A stretch of 64,000 nucleotides of DNA from Leisingera sp. ANG-M7 (lineage in GTDB: Bacteria > Pseudomonadota > Alphaproteobacteria > Rhodobacterales > Rhodobacteraceae). Below, piece after piece: positions 6,991 to 15,213 of the stretch. Each line of letters opens with the position of its first letter. Position 1 is the first letter of the stretch. The position numbers and the translations under genes are program-made. Under the pieces are notes generated by a model. It ran no database searches and was not told the origin of the DNA. It saw nothing but the letters and a program-made list of their open reading frames with translations. The stretch covers positions 186,001 to 250,000 of the forward strand of contig NZ_JWLI01000007.1 of assembly GCF_000813965.1 (NCBI RefSeq). The letters run 5' to 3'.

Positions 6991-8262
6991 TTATTTTGGC
7001 GTAGATTTCTGCGTTAAGTCACTATTGCTGACATTATTTTCCTCTTCCAGCCAGGATTCGGCCTGAAGCACCCCGGTTTGAGGCGCGCCAAGCACCGCAA
7101 TCGCCTGCTGGGAGCCGGTTTCCTCCGGCGCATCGGCCTGCGTCCGCCGCAGCGCGGCAACGCCCGCAACCATAAAACACAGGGCTGCAAGCAGGATCAG
7201 CAATCCATTTCCGTCAGCAATGCTGACCATATTTGGGGCCGCCAGCGTGCCTCCGAACTGGCCGACGTTCAAAAGGAACACCATCGCGCCGCTAGCTGGC
7301 ACAATCTGCGCCGGTTTCAGCTGGTCATTGGCATGGGCGGAGCAGACCGCATACATCGGCAGGCTTGCGCCTGCGAGCACTGCAAAGCCGATCACCAGCG
7401 CCTGCGGCGTGGGGGTGGCCAGCATCCACAGGCAGGCCGCGGCACCAATGACGCCCAGCCCCATCAGCACCAGCCGCCGGTCGGTCTTGTCGCTGATCCA
7501 GCCGACCGGGTACTGCACCACGGCGCCAACCACCATTGCCACCACCAGAACGCCTGAGGCCTCTGCCGGGCTCATGCCGCGCGACAGCGCATAAAGGGGC
7601 AGTGCAATGAACCAGCCGGCCACGGCGGTTGCGCTCACCAGATTGCCAAGCACCGCCATCGGGGACACGCGGTACAGTTTGCGCACCGGCATCCGGTCCG
7701 GCACCTCGTATTCCGGCGCCTTGTTGCCGGACAGCAGCAGCGGCACGATCGACAGGGAAATCAGGATCGACACTGCCCCGAACAAGAGGTTGCCGCTGGG
7801 ATCAGGCAGTGCCACCAGTGCAGTGCCAATAGCGGGGCCTGCCATCCAGATCATGAAATAGATCGACAGGATCTGCGCCCGGTTGCTGTTTTCCGATTTC
7901 GCCTGCAGCCAGCTTTCGGTGATCACATACATGCCGGGATAACAAACCCCGGCCAGGAACCGCATCGCCGACCAGGAATAGGGGTCGGAGGTCAGCAGAT
8001 GCAGGATCGCCGAGATCGACACCAGCGAGGCAAGCGCCGAAAACGCCCGGATATGGCCCACCTTGGCCACCATCCCCGGCGCCATCACCGTGCCCAGCAG
8101 GGCACCGGCCGGATAGGCCGCCTGCATGATCGAAATGGTGAGGTCGGAGAAGCCAAGCCCCGCGCCCCGGATTGTCAGCAGGGTGACCAAGAGGCCGTTG
8201 GCCACCATCAGCATCAGCATGCCCAGAAACAGGGCCCAGTTTTCAATGAATGCACGTCTCAT
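6991..8262 (-). CDS. MFS transporter (probable D-amino-acid operon carrier)
   Basis: A 423-residue major facilitator with 12 predicted membrane segments starting at residue ~6 (WALFLGMLMLMVANGLLVTLL). The layout matches the YcaD/UMF-like MFS subgroup: a short loop 2-3 (PGMVAKVGHIRAF), ITESWLQ after helix 4 and SDKTDRR in loop 8-9. The C-terminus carries an acidic tail of ~40 residues. The substrate is unknown. Position as the first gene before dgcN, 110 bases upstream on the same strand, suggests movement of a D-amino acid, a peptidoglycan-derived compound or a product of the pathway. The in-frame extension to 8598 covers the mcl1 promoter and is not coding. Confidence 0.8.
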   Translation of the reverse strand: MRRAFIENWALFLGMLMLMVANGLLVTLLTIRGAGLGFSDLTISIMQAAYPAGALLGTVMAPGMVAKVGHIRAFSALASLVSISAILHLLTSDPYSWSAMRFLAGVCYPGMYVITESWLQAKSENSNRAQILSIYFMIWMAGPAIGTALVALPDPSGNLLFGAVSILISLSIVPLLLSGNKAPEYEVPDRMPVRKLYRVSPMAVLGNLVSATAVAGWFIALPLYALSRGMSPAEASGVLVVAMVVGAVVQYPVGWISDKTDRRLVLMGLGVIGAAACLWMLATPTPQALVIGFAVLAGASLPMYAVCSAHANDQLKPAQIVPASGAMVFLLNVGQFGGTLAAPNMVSIADGNGLLILLAALCFMVAGVAALRRTQADAPEETGSQQAIAVLGAPQTGVLQAESWLEEENNVSNSDLTQKSTPK

Positions 8263-8348
8263 GCCCGGGTGCTCGCACAGGCTCCCTGCCGGTTCGCGCC
8301 TGTTTGCGGCAATGTTTCCGGCGCCGCATTGCAGCGGCAATTTCTGCG

Positions 8349-8369
8349 TGTGCAAAATTCCCTTGCACA
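8349..8369. promoter_or_regulatory. Dyad upstream of mcl1
   Basis: TGTGCAA-AATTCCC-TTGCACA, a perfect 7-bp inverted repeat, in the divergent gap between the MFS gene and mcl1, 68 bases before the mcl1 ATG. A plausible operator for either side; the protein that binds it is unknown. Confidence 0.4.
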
Positions 8370-8436
8370 TGTTCGCGCAACTTTCTAACACTTCAACCCA
8401 GCAGAATTGAAACGTCATTACCCGGAGGATTGCCCC

Positions 8437-9396
8437 ATGAGCTTCCGCATCCAGCCCGCCGCCCCGGCACGCCCCAACCGTTGCCAGCTGTTCGGTCCCG
8501 GCTCCAAAGTGAAGCTGTTCGAGAAGATGGCGGCCTCGGCAGCGGATGTCATCAACCTCGATCTGGAGGATTCGGTGGCGCCGGATGACAAGGACCAAGC
8601 CCGCGCCAATGTGATCGAGGCGATCAATAGCGTGGACTGGGGCAATAAATACCTTTCGGTGCGGATCAACGGTCTCGACACGCCCTACTGGTACCGCGAC
8701 GTGGTGGACATTCTGGAACAGGCCGGCGACCGGCTGGATCAGATCATGATCCCCAAGGTGGGCTGCGCTGAGGACGTCTACGCGGTGGACGCGCTGGTCA
8801 CCGCTATCGAGCGCGCCAAAGGCCGCGCCAAGCCGGTTTCATTCGAGGTGATCATCGAATCCGCGGCAGGCATCGCCCATGCGGAGGAGATCGCCAAGTC
8901 CTCTCCCCGGCTGCAGGCGATGTCGCTGGGCGCTGCAGACTTCGCCGCGTCGATGGGGATGCAGACCACCGGCATCGGCGGCACCCAGGAAAACTACTAC
9001 ATGATCCGCGAAGGCCAGAAGCACTGGTCCGACCCGTGGCACTGGGCACAGGCGGCGATTGTCGCGGCCTGCCGCACCCACGGCATTCTGCCGGTCGACG
9101 GCCCGTTCGGCGACTTCTCCGACGAGGACGGCTATATCGCGCAGGCGAAACGCTCCGCGACGCTGGGCATGGTCGGCAAATGGGCGATCCACCCCAGCCA
9201 GATCAAGCTGGCCAACGAGGTTTTCACCCCGTCTGATGAGGCGGTCGCAGAAGCCCGCGAGATCCTGGCGGCGATGGAAGAGGCCAAGGCCTCCGGCGCC
9301 GGCGCAACAGTATACAAAGGCCGTCTGGTCGACATCGCCTCGATCAAGCAGGCAGAGGTGATTGTGGCGCAGGCCGAACTGATTGCGGGCAGCTGA
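8437..9396 (+). CDS. mcl1: L-malyl-CoA / beta-methylmalyl-CoA lyase
   Basis: A 319-residue CitE-like lyase almost collinear with the Mcl1 enzymes of Rhodobacter. It cleaves beta-methylmalyl-CoA to glyoxylate and propionyl-CoA and interconverts malyl-CoA with acetyl-CoA and glyoxylate. Family landmarks: RPNRCQLFGPGS near the N-terminus, NLDLEDSVAPDDK (acidic metal and substrate region), SFEVIIESAAGI, MSLGAADFAASMG and VGKWAIHPSQI. It serves the ethylmalonyl-CoA pathway or, in heterotrophic roseobacters, glyoxylate and C1 assimilation. GGAGG 10 bases before the ATG at 8437 fixes the start. It is monocistronic or co-transcribed with the downstream racemase-fold gene by read-through, since a terminator lies between them. 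Confidence 0.95.
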   Translation: MSFRIQPAAPARPNRCQLFGPGSKVKLFEKMAASAADVINLDLEDSVAPDDKDQARANVIEAINSVDWGNKYLSVRINGLDTPYWYRDVVDILEQAGDRLDQIMIPKVGCAEDVYAVDALVTAIERAKGRAKPVSFEVIIESAAGIAHAEEIAKSSPRLQAMSLGAADFAASMGMQTTGIGGTQENYYMIREGQKHWSDPWHWAQAAIVAACRTHGILPVDGPFGDFSDEDGYIAQAKRSATLGMVGKWAIHPSQIKLANEVFTPSDEAVAEAREILAAMEEAKASGAGATVYKGRLVDIASIKQAEVIVAQAELIAGS

Positions 9397-9420
9397 CGCC
9401 GGTCCGCGGCTTAAGGTTTC

Positions 9421-9448
9421 AAGGGCGTCCCCAGGGGGCGCCCTTTTT
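9421..9448 (+). terminator. Terminator after mcl1
   Basis: GGGCGTCCC-CAG-GGGGCGCCC followed by TTTTT, with one G-U pair. It begins 25 bases after the mcl1 stop. Confidence 0.85.
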
Positions 9449-9462
9449 GATTGGAGAGAAAG

Positions 9463-10077
9463 ATGCCGGATTTGACCTTGCTGCATACGGCTGAGGTGCA
9501 TGTGGAAACCTTTCGCGCGCTGGCGCCGCGGGCGGATCTGAACCAGCAGGTGCGCACCGATTGGCTGGAGCGGGCTCAGGGCGGGATTGATGTGCGCCTT
9601 GAGGCAGAGATTGCTGCGGCCATTGCAAGGGCGGACGGGCCGGTCTTGTGTACCTGCACCACGCTTGGCCCGGCGGCGGAAAAGGCGGGGGCTACCCGCA
9701 TCGACTGGCCGATGATGCAGGAAGCGGCGCGCACCGGCGGGCCGGTGCTGATGGCCTATTGCCTGGAGAGCACCGCTGAGCCTTCAGAAGCGCTACTGCG
9801 CCATGCCTTCGGGGCGCGTGACCCGGAGCTTACTTGCCTGGAATTGGGCCAGCACTGGCCGCTGTTCGAGGCTGGGGACAGCGCGGGCTTTGCAGCTGCA
9901 GTTGCAGAGGATGTGGCGGAGGCGCTGGCGGCGATGGATTTTGCCTGCGTGGTGCTGGCGCAGGCCTCGATGGCCGGGGCGGCTGAGCTGCTGCGGGAGC
10001 GGACGAGGGTGCCGGTGCTGGCCTCGCCGGAGATTGCCGTGCGGGCCTTGCTCGCGGAACATGAGGGGGGCGCCTGA
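9463..10077 (+). CDS. Asp/Glu-racemase-fold protein lacking the second Cys
   Basis: A 204-residue protein with the two-lobed pattern of Asp/Glu/hydantoin racemases. The first catalytic segment is VLCTCTTLGPAAE with Cys63 and Cys65. At the place of the second cysteine (usually ACTSM) it reads LAQASM around residues 165-170, so a two-base cysteine racemisation is not expected. It could be a one-cysteine isomerase or decarboxylase-like enzyme of the fold (compare arylmalonate decarboxylase, which keeps a single Cys), or have a non-racemase role. Alignment by eye only. The ATG at 9463 follows GGAGAGAAAG. A 12-base-earlier TTG is in frame but has no better signal. It is convergent with the Lrp gene across the repeat. 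Confidence 0.65.
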   Translation: MPDLTLLHTAEVHVETFRALAPRADLNQQVRTDWLERAQGGIDVRLEAEIAAAIARADGPVLCTCTTLGPAAEKAGATRIDWPMMQEAARTGGPVLMAYCLESTAEPSEALLRHAFGARDPELTCLELGQHWPLFEAGDSAGFAAAVAEDVAEALAAMDFACVVLAQASMAGAAELLRERTRVPVLASPEIAVRALLAEHEGGA

Positions 10078-10105
10078 CCTTGCGGCACGGCATGAGTTTT
10101 TCCCA

Positions 10106-10478
10106 GCCAAGGCCCCTGCCTTGCCGGTGTGTCTGGTCCGTATCTGCCTGTTTCCATGTTCCGGTTCAACGGAAGTGTTATGGATTGACGGCCCCGCCAA
10201 AATGGCGGAGATGGACGGGCGTATCCGCCCGCGTGCTAAACGTTGTCTCTGCACGGCCCCGCTGCCAGGCGGGAGTCCGGTTCCAAGGGTGCCGGGGAGC
10301 CAAGCCCCGGCGGGTGATCGCGACCGGGAACAAGACTGCCACCGGTGGCTTAAGATCCGGTGAGAGCAGCGTACGCAGGGTGCGCAACACCCGCAGGCGC
10401 GCCTGAATCCAACGCAGCGCAGTGAGTATTTAAGGAAAGATGAAGCGCATCTGTCTTTCATCTTTCCCCAAATACTCA
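10106..10478. repeat. ~370-bp multi-hairpin intergenic repeat, copy A
   Basis: Homologous along its whole length to 52840-53207. Predicted stems in order: CAAGGC-CCCT-GCCTTG (10108-10123); CCGCCA-AAA-TGGCGG (10194-10208); CGGGCG-TATC-CGCCCG (10216-10231); CCCGC-TGCCAG-GCGGG (10258-10273); GCCGGGG / CCCCGGC (10291-10311); a well-conserved unpaired block around 10349-10387; and a long closing hairpin TGAGTATTT-AA-GGAAAGATGAA / TTCATCTTTCC-CC-AAATACTCA (10423-10478). The element fills the gap between convergent genes. No open frame is conserved between the copies. Structured RNA, a mobile non-coding element, or both, are possible. Confidence 0.8.
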
Positions 10479-10499
10479 AAATCCAGCCTCAGCCGGAGT

Positions 10500-10952
10500 T
10501 CACGCCCGCAGGTCCTTGGGCGAGCCCATCACCACATAGGTGGTGATCGCAGTGACATAAGGTGAAGTGCCGAGGATATCGGTGTGGAACTTCTTGTAGC
10601 TGGGCAGATCGGCGCATTCGACCCGCAGCAGATATTCGATTGTGCCAGTGATATTGTGGCACTCCACCACTTCCGGCGCCGCCTGCATGGCGCGCTCAAA
10701 CGCCTCCTGCGCCTCCTTGGTATGCTCGCCCAGGCCGACGCCGATGTAGGTGGCAAAGCCCACGCCCAGTTTTTGCCGGTCCAGCACCGCGCGGTAGCCA
10801 GTGATAACACCTGTGCGCTCCAGTTCCTGCACCCGGCGCAGGCAGGCGGAGGGCGACAGGCCCACCCGCTCTGCCAGTTCCAGATTGCTGATCCGGCCGT
10901 CCCGGCTGAGTTCTTGCAATATCTGCTGGTTTATCTTGTCATTCTTCGCCAT
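10500..10952 (-). CDS. Lrp/AsnC-family transcriptional regulator
   Basis: A 150-residue regulator: N-terminal helix-turn-helix (LSRDGRISNLELAERVGLSPSACLRRVQELE, residues ~16-46) and C-terminal RAM/AsnC ligand domain (GYRAVLDRQKLG onward, ending TTYVVMG). Such proteins sense amino acids and form octamers on DNA. It is divergent from a LysE-type exporter, and the 73-base gap holds two perfect inverted repeats, so control of that exporter and of itself is likely. The ATG at 10952 is chosen; the longer frame would start inside the neighbour's operator. Confidence 0.92.
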   Translation of the reverse strand: MAKNDKINQQILQELSRDGRISNLELAERVGLSPSACLRRVQELERTGVITGYRAVLDRQKLGVGFATYIGVGLGEHTKEAQEAFERAMQAAPEVVECHNITGTIEYLLRVECADLPSYKKFHTDILGTSPYVTAITTYVVMGSPKDLRA

Positions 10953-10982
10953 TAGTTGCGAAAATACGTGCAAGACACGGCA

Positions 10983-11025
10983 GAACGCAATTTCATTTAG
11001 TGCGTTCGGCGCAATGATTTTGCGC
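10983..11025. promoter_or_regulatory. Probable Lrp operators between lrp and lysE genes
   Basis: Two dyads: GAACGCA / TGCGTTC (10983-10989 and 11001-11007, 11-base AT-rich spacer) and GCGCAA-TGATT-TTGCGC (11009-11025), the latter ending on the base before the exporter ATG. Bound protein at the second site would block translation-start-proximal transcription. Confidence 0.6.
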
Positions 11026-11622
11026 ATGACCTACGAACTCCTCACCGCGCTTGCGCTTTTCGCCTTCGTCTCCTCGATCACACCGGGGCCGAACAACCTG
11101 ATGCTCATGGCCTCAGGCGCCAATTTCGGCTTCCGCCGCACCATTCCGCATATGCTGGGGGTGGCGCTAGGGTTCGTGTTCATGGTGCTCTTGGTCGGCG
11201 CCGGGCTGGTGCAGGTGTTTGATGCCTTCCCGGTCAGCTACACGGTGCTGAAAGCAGTGTCGGTTCTCTATCTGCTGTGGCTGGCGTGGAAGATCGCCAA
11301 TGCCGCGCCGGTGCAAGCCAAGGGGACTGAGGGGCGCCCAATGACGTTTCTGCAGGCGGCAGCATTTCAGTGGGTGAACCCCAAGGCCTGGGCGATGGCC
11401 CTAACCGCAATCAGCGCCTACACGCCGGATCAGACGCTGGCGGCCATCCTGCTTGTGGGGGTGATTTTCGGAGCGATCAACCTGCCCTCTGTCGGATCCT
11501 GGACGGTGCTGGGCCAGCAGATGGCGCGGTTCCTGACCAGCCCGCGGCGGCTGGTGCTGTTCAACTGGACCATGGCGGCGCTGCTGGTGGCTTCACTCTA
11601 TCCGGTGATCTGGCCGCAATAA
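11026..11622 (+). CDS. LysE/RhtB-family amino-acid exporter
   Basis: A 198-residue inner-membrane protein of the LysE superfamily, with six hydrophobic segments and the family N-terminal signature SITPGPNNLMLMASGANFGFRRTIPHMLGV (residues ~16-45), plus FQWVNPKAWAMAL in the middle. Members export amino acids such as Lys, Thr, homoserine or Leu; the substrate is not predictable here. Divergent from an Lrp-type regulator, the classical arrangement for substrate-induced export. Start at 11026: the only ATG giving the family N-terminus. No clear Shine-Dalgarno sequence is seen, because the operator occupies that space. Confidence 0.9.
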   Translation: MTYELLTALALFAFVSSITPGPNNLMLMASGANFGFRRTIPHMLGVALGFVFMVLLVGAGLVQVFDAFPVSYTVLKAVSVLYLLWLAWKIANAAPVQAKGTEGRPMTFLQAAAFQWVNPKAWAMALTAISAYTPDQTLAAILLVGVIFGAINLPSVGSWTVLGQQMARFLTSPRRLVLFNWTMAALLVASLYPVIWPQ

Positions 11623-11654
11623 CGCAGGTGCCTCTTCCTGCCCGAAGGGGCGGA

Positions 11655-11705
11655 GCGCCCGCCCCCGCGCGAGAGGGCGGGCGCTGCCCGGCCTTCCGGC
11701 CGGGC
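11655..11705. terminator. Double hairpin between convergent genes
   Basis: GCGCCCGCCC / GGGCGGGCGC (11655-11664 and 11675-11684) followed by GCCCGGCC-TTCC-GGCCGGGC (11686-11705). Both stems are perfect. They end 6 bases from the AraC-type gene stop, so they serve both directions. Confidence 0.65.
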
Positions 11706-11711
11706 GGTACA

Positions 11712-12545
11712 TCATTTCAGGGGCAGGCAGATCTCAGTCAGAAGATCCTCCGGCGCGGTGTCGCGGGGATTGTTGAGATAGACCTCATAGCAGGGCTGAT
11801 CCGCAGGCTCCTCCCCCGATGCGGGCAGCCAGTTGCCGAACAGGCTGTGATAGGCGGCGTGGATGCCGGAATACGGGCCCTTGTAGGTCAGCACCGCGGC
11901 CCGGCCGCCGGGCAGGCTCACCTCCTCCATGCCGTCAGGCAGTGCATCGCCGTTGAACTCTGCGCCGGCGAAGCTGCGCAGGTCGGCTTCTGCCACTTCA
12001 TCCGGGCTGTCGAAATAGACGCCAAGCACCGCGCCCAGCTGCGGCCACAGCTGGCGGCTCTCGCAGATCGCCCCGAGGGCTTCAAAGCTCTTGCCGATCT
12101 CGTGGTAGGCGCCCTTGTGCGGCAGGCCGGCAAGGCGGCGGGCGGGGTCGGTTCGGGTGATCACGTCATACATGGGATAGCTTCCTGTTCTGAGGGCTGG
12201 GTTGGGCAGCCGCACCTGGCCGTCTCGGCGGAAGGCCGCCGGGCTGCTGCCATAGGACTCAGAGAACGCGCGGGAGAAGCTGTTCTGGTTCGGATAGCCA
12301 GCGCGGGCGGCCACCTGTGCGATGGGCATCTTGTCCATCACCAGCCAGACCGCGGCGCGGTGCAGCCGGATCCGGCGCACGGCCTGGGCGCAGGTCTCAC
12401 CGGTCAGGGCGCGAAACACCCGGTGCCAGTGGAACCGCGACATCGCCGCCACATCCGCGAGCCGGTCCAGCGACAGGTCGCCATCGGTGTTATCGTGGAT
12501 GTAGGCCAGAACGCGCAGGATCCGGTCTTCGTAGCTGGCAGCCAT
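11712..12545 (-). CDS. AraC-family regulator with GyrI-like domain
   Basis: A 277-residue two-domain regulator in the order of E. coli Rob. The N-terminal AraC helix-turn-helix pair covers residues ~8-105 (LDRLADVAAMSRFHWHRVFRA and AARAGYPNQNSFSRAFSESYGSSPAAFR). The C-terminal GyrI/BacA-like effector domain covers ~120-277, with KGAYHEIGKSFEAL and YEVYLNNPRDTAPEDLLTEICLPLK, the usual domain ending. The GyrI-like part binds small hydrophobic ligands in known members. Alone in its unit; target genes are not evident. Confidence 0.9.
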   Translation of the reverse strand: MAASYEDRILRVLAYIHDNTDGDLSLDRLADVAAMSRFHWHRVFRALTGETCAQAVRRIRLHRAAVWLVMDKMPIAQVAARAGYPNQNSFSRAFSESYGSSPAAFRRDGQVRLPNPALRTGSYPMYDVITRTDPARRLAGLPHKGAYHEIGKSFEALGAICESRQLWPQLGAVLGVYFDSPDEVAEADLRSFAGAEFNGDALPDGMEEVSLPGGRAAVLTYKGPYSGIHAAYHSLFGNWLPASGEEPADQPCYEVYLNNPRDTAPEDLLTEICLPLK

Positions 12546-12671
12546 TGGCGGCGTCTCCTTCGTGTCTCTCTGCCCTCAGGTGATGGCATAAGCCTAGATC
12601 ACAAATCTTGCTGAGTTGCATCTTGGCGCCGCTAAGGCCATATAGCTGCAAACCTGCAGAGCAGAGGCAAC

Positions 12672-13634
12672 ATGACCCAGTATCTGGAATTCGAAAAACC
12701 GCTGGCTGAAATCGAAGGCAAGGCGGAGGAACTGCGGGCGCTGGCGCGCGCGAATGAGGAAATGGACGTGGCGGATGAGGCCAAGGCGCTGGACGCCAAG
12801 GCGGAGCAGCTGCTGAAGGACCTCTACAAGAATCTGACGCCCTGGCGGAAATGCCAGGTGGCGCGCCATCCGGAACGTCCGCACTGCAAGGATTACATCG
12901 AGGCGCTGTTCACCGAGTACACGCCGCTGGCCGGCGACCGGAACTTTGCCGATGACCTGGCGGTGATGGGCGGGTTGGCGCGCTTCAACGACCAGCCGGT
13001 GGTGGTGATCGGCCACGAGAAGGGCAGCGACACCAAATCGCGCATCGAGCGCAACTTCGGCATGGCGCGCCCCGAAGGCTACCGCAAGGCGATCCGGCTG
13101 ATGGAAATGGCCAGCCGTTTCAAACTGCCAGTGATCACCCTCGTCGACACTGCCGGCGCCTACCCCGGTAAAGGTGCCGAGGAACGCGGCCAGTCCGAGG
13201 CGATTGCGCGCTCGACCGAGATGTGCCTGAAGATCGGCGTGCCGCTGATTTCGGTGATCATCGGCGAAGGCGGTTCTGGCGGCGCAGTGGCCTTTGCCAC
13301 GGCGAACCGCGTGGCGATGCTGGAGCATTCGATCTATTCGGTGATTTCCCCCGAGGGCTGTGCCTCGATCCTGTGGAAGGATGCCGAGAAGATGCGCGAA
13401 GCCGCTGAAGCGCTGCGCCTGACTGCGCAGGACCTGAACAAGCTGGGCGTCAACGACCGGATCATCCCGGAACCGCTGGGCGGCGCCCACCGCGATCCGA
13501 AGGCTGCGATCAAGTCCGTCAGCGGCGCCATCCAAGAGATGCTGGACGAACTGAAGGACATGGACGCCGCTGCGCTGGTCAAGGACCGGCGTCAGAAGTT
13601 TCTGGATATCGGTTCCAAAGGGCTGGCGGCATAA
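12672..13634 (+). CDS. accA: Acetyl-CoA carboxylase carboxyltransferase subunit alpha
   Basis: A 320-residue AccA, the alpha half of the biotin-dependent carboxyltransferase that makes malonyl-CoA for fatty-acid synthesis. The N-terminus [24 protein letters not shown] and the crotonase-fold signatures [24 protein letters not shown] and [12 protein letters not shown] are typical, and the length matches the family (~320). Monocistronic, with a strong terminator after it. Start: first ATG, preceded by GCAGAGGCAAC. Confidence 0.97.
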   Translation: MTQYLEFEKPLAEIEGKAEELRALARANEEMDVADEAKALDAKAEQLLKDLYKNLTPWRKCQVARHPERPHCKDYIEALFTEYTPLAGDRNFADDLAVMGGLARFNDQPVVVIGHEKGSDTKSRIERNFGMARPEGYRKAIRLMEMASRFKLPVITLVDTAGAYPGKGAEERGQSEAIARSTEMCLKIGVPLISVIIGEGGSGGAVAFATANRVAMLEHSIYSVISPEGCASILWKDAEKMREAAEALRLTAQDLNKLGVNDRIIPEPLGGAHRDPKAAIKSVSGAIQEMLDELKDMDAAALVKDRRQKFLDIGSKGLAA

Positions 13635-13657
13635 GCGCCAGTATCCAAGAAGATCAG

Positions 13658-13686
13658 AAAACCCGGCTGTGATGCCGGGTTTTTTG
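13658..13686 (+). terminator. accA terminator
   Basis: AAAACCCGGC-TGTGAT-GCCGGGTTTTTT, a canonical stem with T run, 23 bases after the accA stop. Confidence 0.92.
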
Positions 13687-13735
13687 ATTCCGGGCATTCA
13701 CCTGGTTCATTTCGGAACGTTCACTGGCGGAGGTA

Positions 13736-13948
13736 ATGATGCCTGAATGCACCGAGCGTCCGCACATTGTCTGCATCTTTGCAATAGCTGTCCTCAGCGT
13801 TTTCTTCTTGGAGGTGCAGCCCGCCTTCTCAAGCAAGCTGGGGCAGGTGAAGCTTTCGCGCTGCCTCCCTGCCCGTTTCAATATGCCGATGGCGCCAGCT
13901 GCCCGTCATCGTGGAAGAGCCAGAAAAACCCTGCTTCTGGCGGTCTAG
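13736..13948 (+). CDS. Doubtful 70-aa frame ending at the IS boundary
   Basis: A frame with a good ribosome site (GGAGGTAATG) and a hydrophobic start, MMPECTERPHIVCIFAIAVL, that becomes basic and unconvincing and stops at 13948, five bases before the left end of the IS remnant. It may be the front of a small membrane or exported protein cut off by the insertion, or chance. No family recognised. Confidence 0.25.
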   Translation: MMPECTERPHIVCIFAIAVLSVFFLEVQPAFSSKLGQVKLSRCLPARFNMPMAPAARHRGRARKTLLLAV

Positions 13949-13957
13949 GTTCAGGAT

Positions 13958-14748
13958 TCATAACCAGAAAATTACTAACGCCGCGAGGGCGATTGCTGAC
14001 AGGAAGACTTTCGGGCACCAGTCGTAGCAAGTTGCGACACGCCTTCAGTCCTTGAGCCTGCCAAACATGATCTCGATACGGTTGCGCCGCTAATATCGGC
14101 GCTTGTCGTTTCTGATAGCTTTCTTGCGCTGCTTTCGACCGGGGATGCAGGCGCGTATCCCTTTGTCGTTCAACGTTTCTCTGAACCAATCCGCATCTCA
14201 CCCGCGATCCCCGAGAAGCCAACCGACTTTTGGCAAGCTGCTTGGCAGCGCCCGCGTGGCGATGTAATCGCTGACCTGCCCGGCGGTCACGAACAGGTTC
14301 AATGGACGCCTCTGCCTGTCGCATATGGCATGCAACTTCGTGTTCATGCCCCCTTTGGTCCGACCGATAAGGCGTCCACGCCCCTTTTTTTCACGCCCAT
14401 GCTTGTCGCTGTTCGATGGGCCTTCAGAAAAGTTGCGTCCACTGCCCGGCAGTTGATTGCGCAGCAATCAATGAGAGGGGATCATCACAGTCTTCTCTTC
14501 GCTGTGACTGGAGGCCAGCCCGACCATCATTCGAGCAAAGATGCCTTTCTCGCTACAGCGCTTCCACCGGCTGTAAAGCGTCTTGTGCGGACCGTATTCA
14601 GAAGGCGCATCGCGCCAGCGCAAGCCATTGCGATTGATAAAGATAATCCCGCTCAGAACGCGCCGGTCATCGACGCGAGGTTTGCCGTGGGACCTGGGGA
14701 AGAAGGGTTCAAGACGCGCCATCTGCGCATCGCTCAGCCAGAAAATAG
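13958..14748 (-). pseudogene. IS5-type transposase pseudogene
   Basis: Reading down the minus strand, the first part (FWLSDAQMARLEPFFP... to EEKTVMI) is the N-terminal DDE-transposase frame. After a 40-base insertion, DATFLKAHRTATSMGVKK resumes, then by frameshift GRGRLIGRTKGGMNTKLHAI and PLNLFVTAGQVSDYIATRAL. The remaining conserved stretch is broken by three in-frame stops, at the Tyr of GDRG-Y-DADW, the Lys of KRRY-K-RRN and the Trp of GRLKD-W-RR. No start codon is left in front of FWLSD. The catalytic acidic residues are spread over these broken parts, so no active enzyme can be made. Confidence 0.85.
14440..14479. other. 40-base insertion in the transposase pseudogene
   Basis: Removing exactly these 40 bases joins codons ATG ATC to GAC GCA ACT and restores the family reading MIDATFLKAHRTA. 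The insert contains two adjacent dyads: CTGCC-C-GGCAG (14442-14452) and TTGATTGC-GCA-GCAATCAA (14453-14471). Its origin is unknown. Confidence 0.5.
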
Positions 14749-14759
14749 CTCTGAATCCT

Positions 14760-15213
14760 ACGGCAGATCGGAAATCAATGCATCCTGACACCAGGTTCCA
14801 GTGCAATGCGGTTTGTAGACACTTGGCAAGGCGCATTTTTGAGGCCGTATGAGATCAGAGGCGCAGTGCTCCGTTTCGCTGAAGATTGCCGTCCGCATTC
14901 GCATGCGTGCGTTTGGGCGGATAAATTCAGCGCTTGACCCGCGGAGGGTTTTTCTCCGCTGCCCGGCGCATTCGGTTGTCTTGACGGTGCCGCACGATCC
15001 AGAACAGCATGCCCGCCCCACCGTCGGCCTGGCTTGCAGCCTGAACACGAACTGGATTTGCGGCGGGTGAATTCACTGGCGCAAAGTTACGATCAAGCAG
15101 GAAGCATGACTGCTCCGGTTTAGCACGCAAATCGCGTGCAGTTCTGCAAAAGCTCCGGGAAGCAGGCCGAAATTCCATGTTTTGCAGGAGCAGGAAGAAA
15201 ATTGAAAAAACGC
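14760..15213. other. Gene-poor stretch before tRNA-Ser
   Basis: About 450 bases between the IS remnant and the tRNA promoter. Open frames exist on the minus strand (for example 14927-15238, 103 codons) but show no recognisable family or convincing start, and base composition is lower in GC than the neighbours. Probably decayed accessory DNA left beside the tRNA. Confidence 0.4.

Larger units (their letters stand above)
13953..14759 (-). mobile_element. Decayed IS5-family (IS427-like) element
   Basis: About 807 bases bounded by the inverted octamers AGGATTCA (13953-13960) and TGAATCCT (14752-14759), close to the 800-900 bases usual for this IS group. It carries a two-frame transposase on the minus strand with an A7-G4 slippage site (GTGAAAAAAAGGGGC on that strand), typical of IS427-group programmed frameshifting. 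The exact terminal repeats and target duplication cannot be fixed by eye. The element is inactive: see the transposase pseudogene and the 40-base insertion. Confidence 0.75.
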
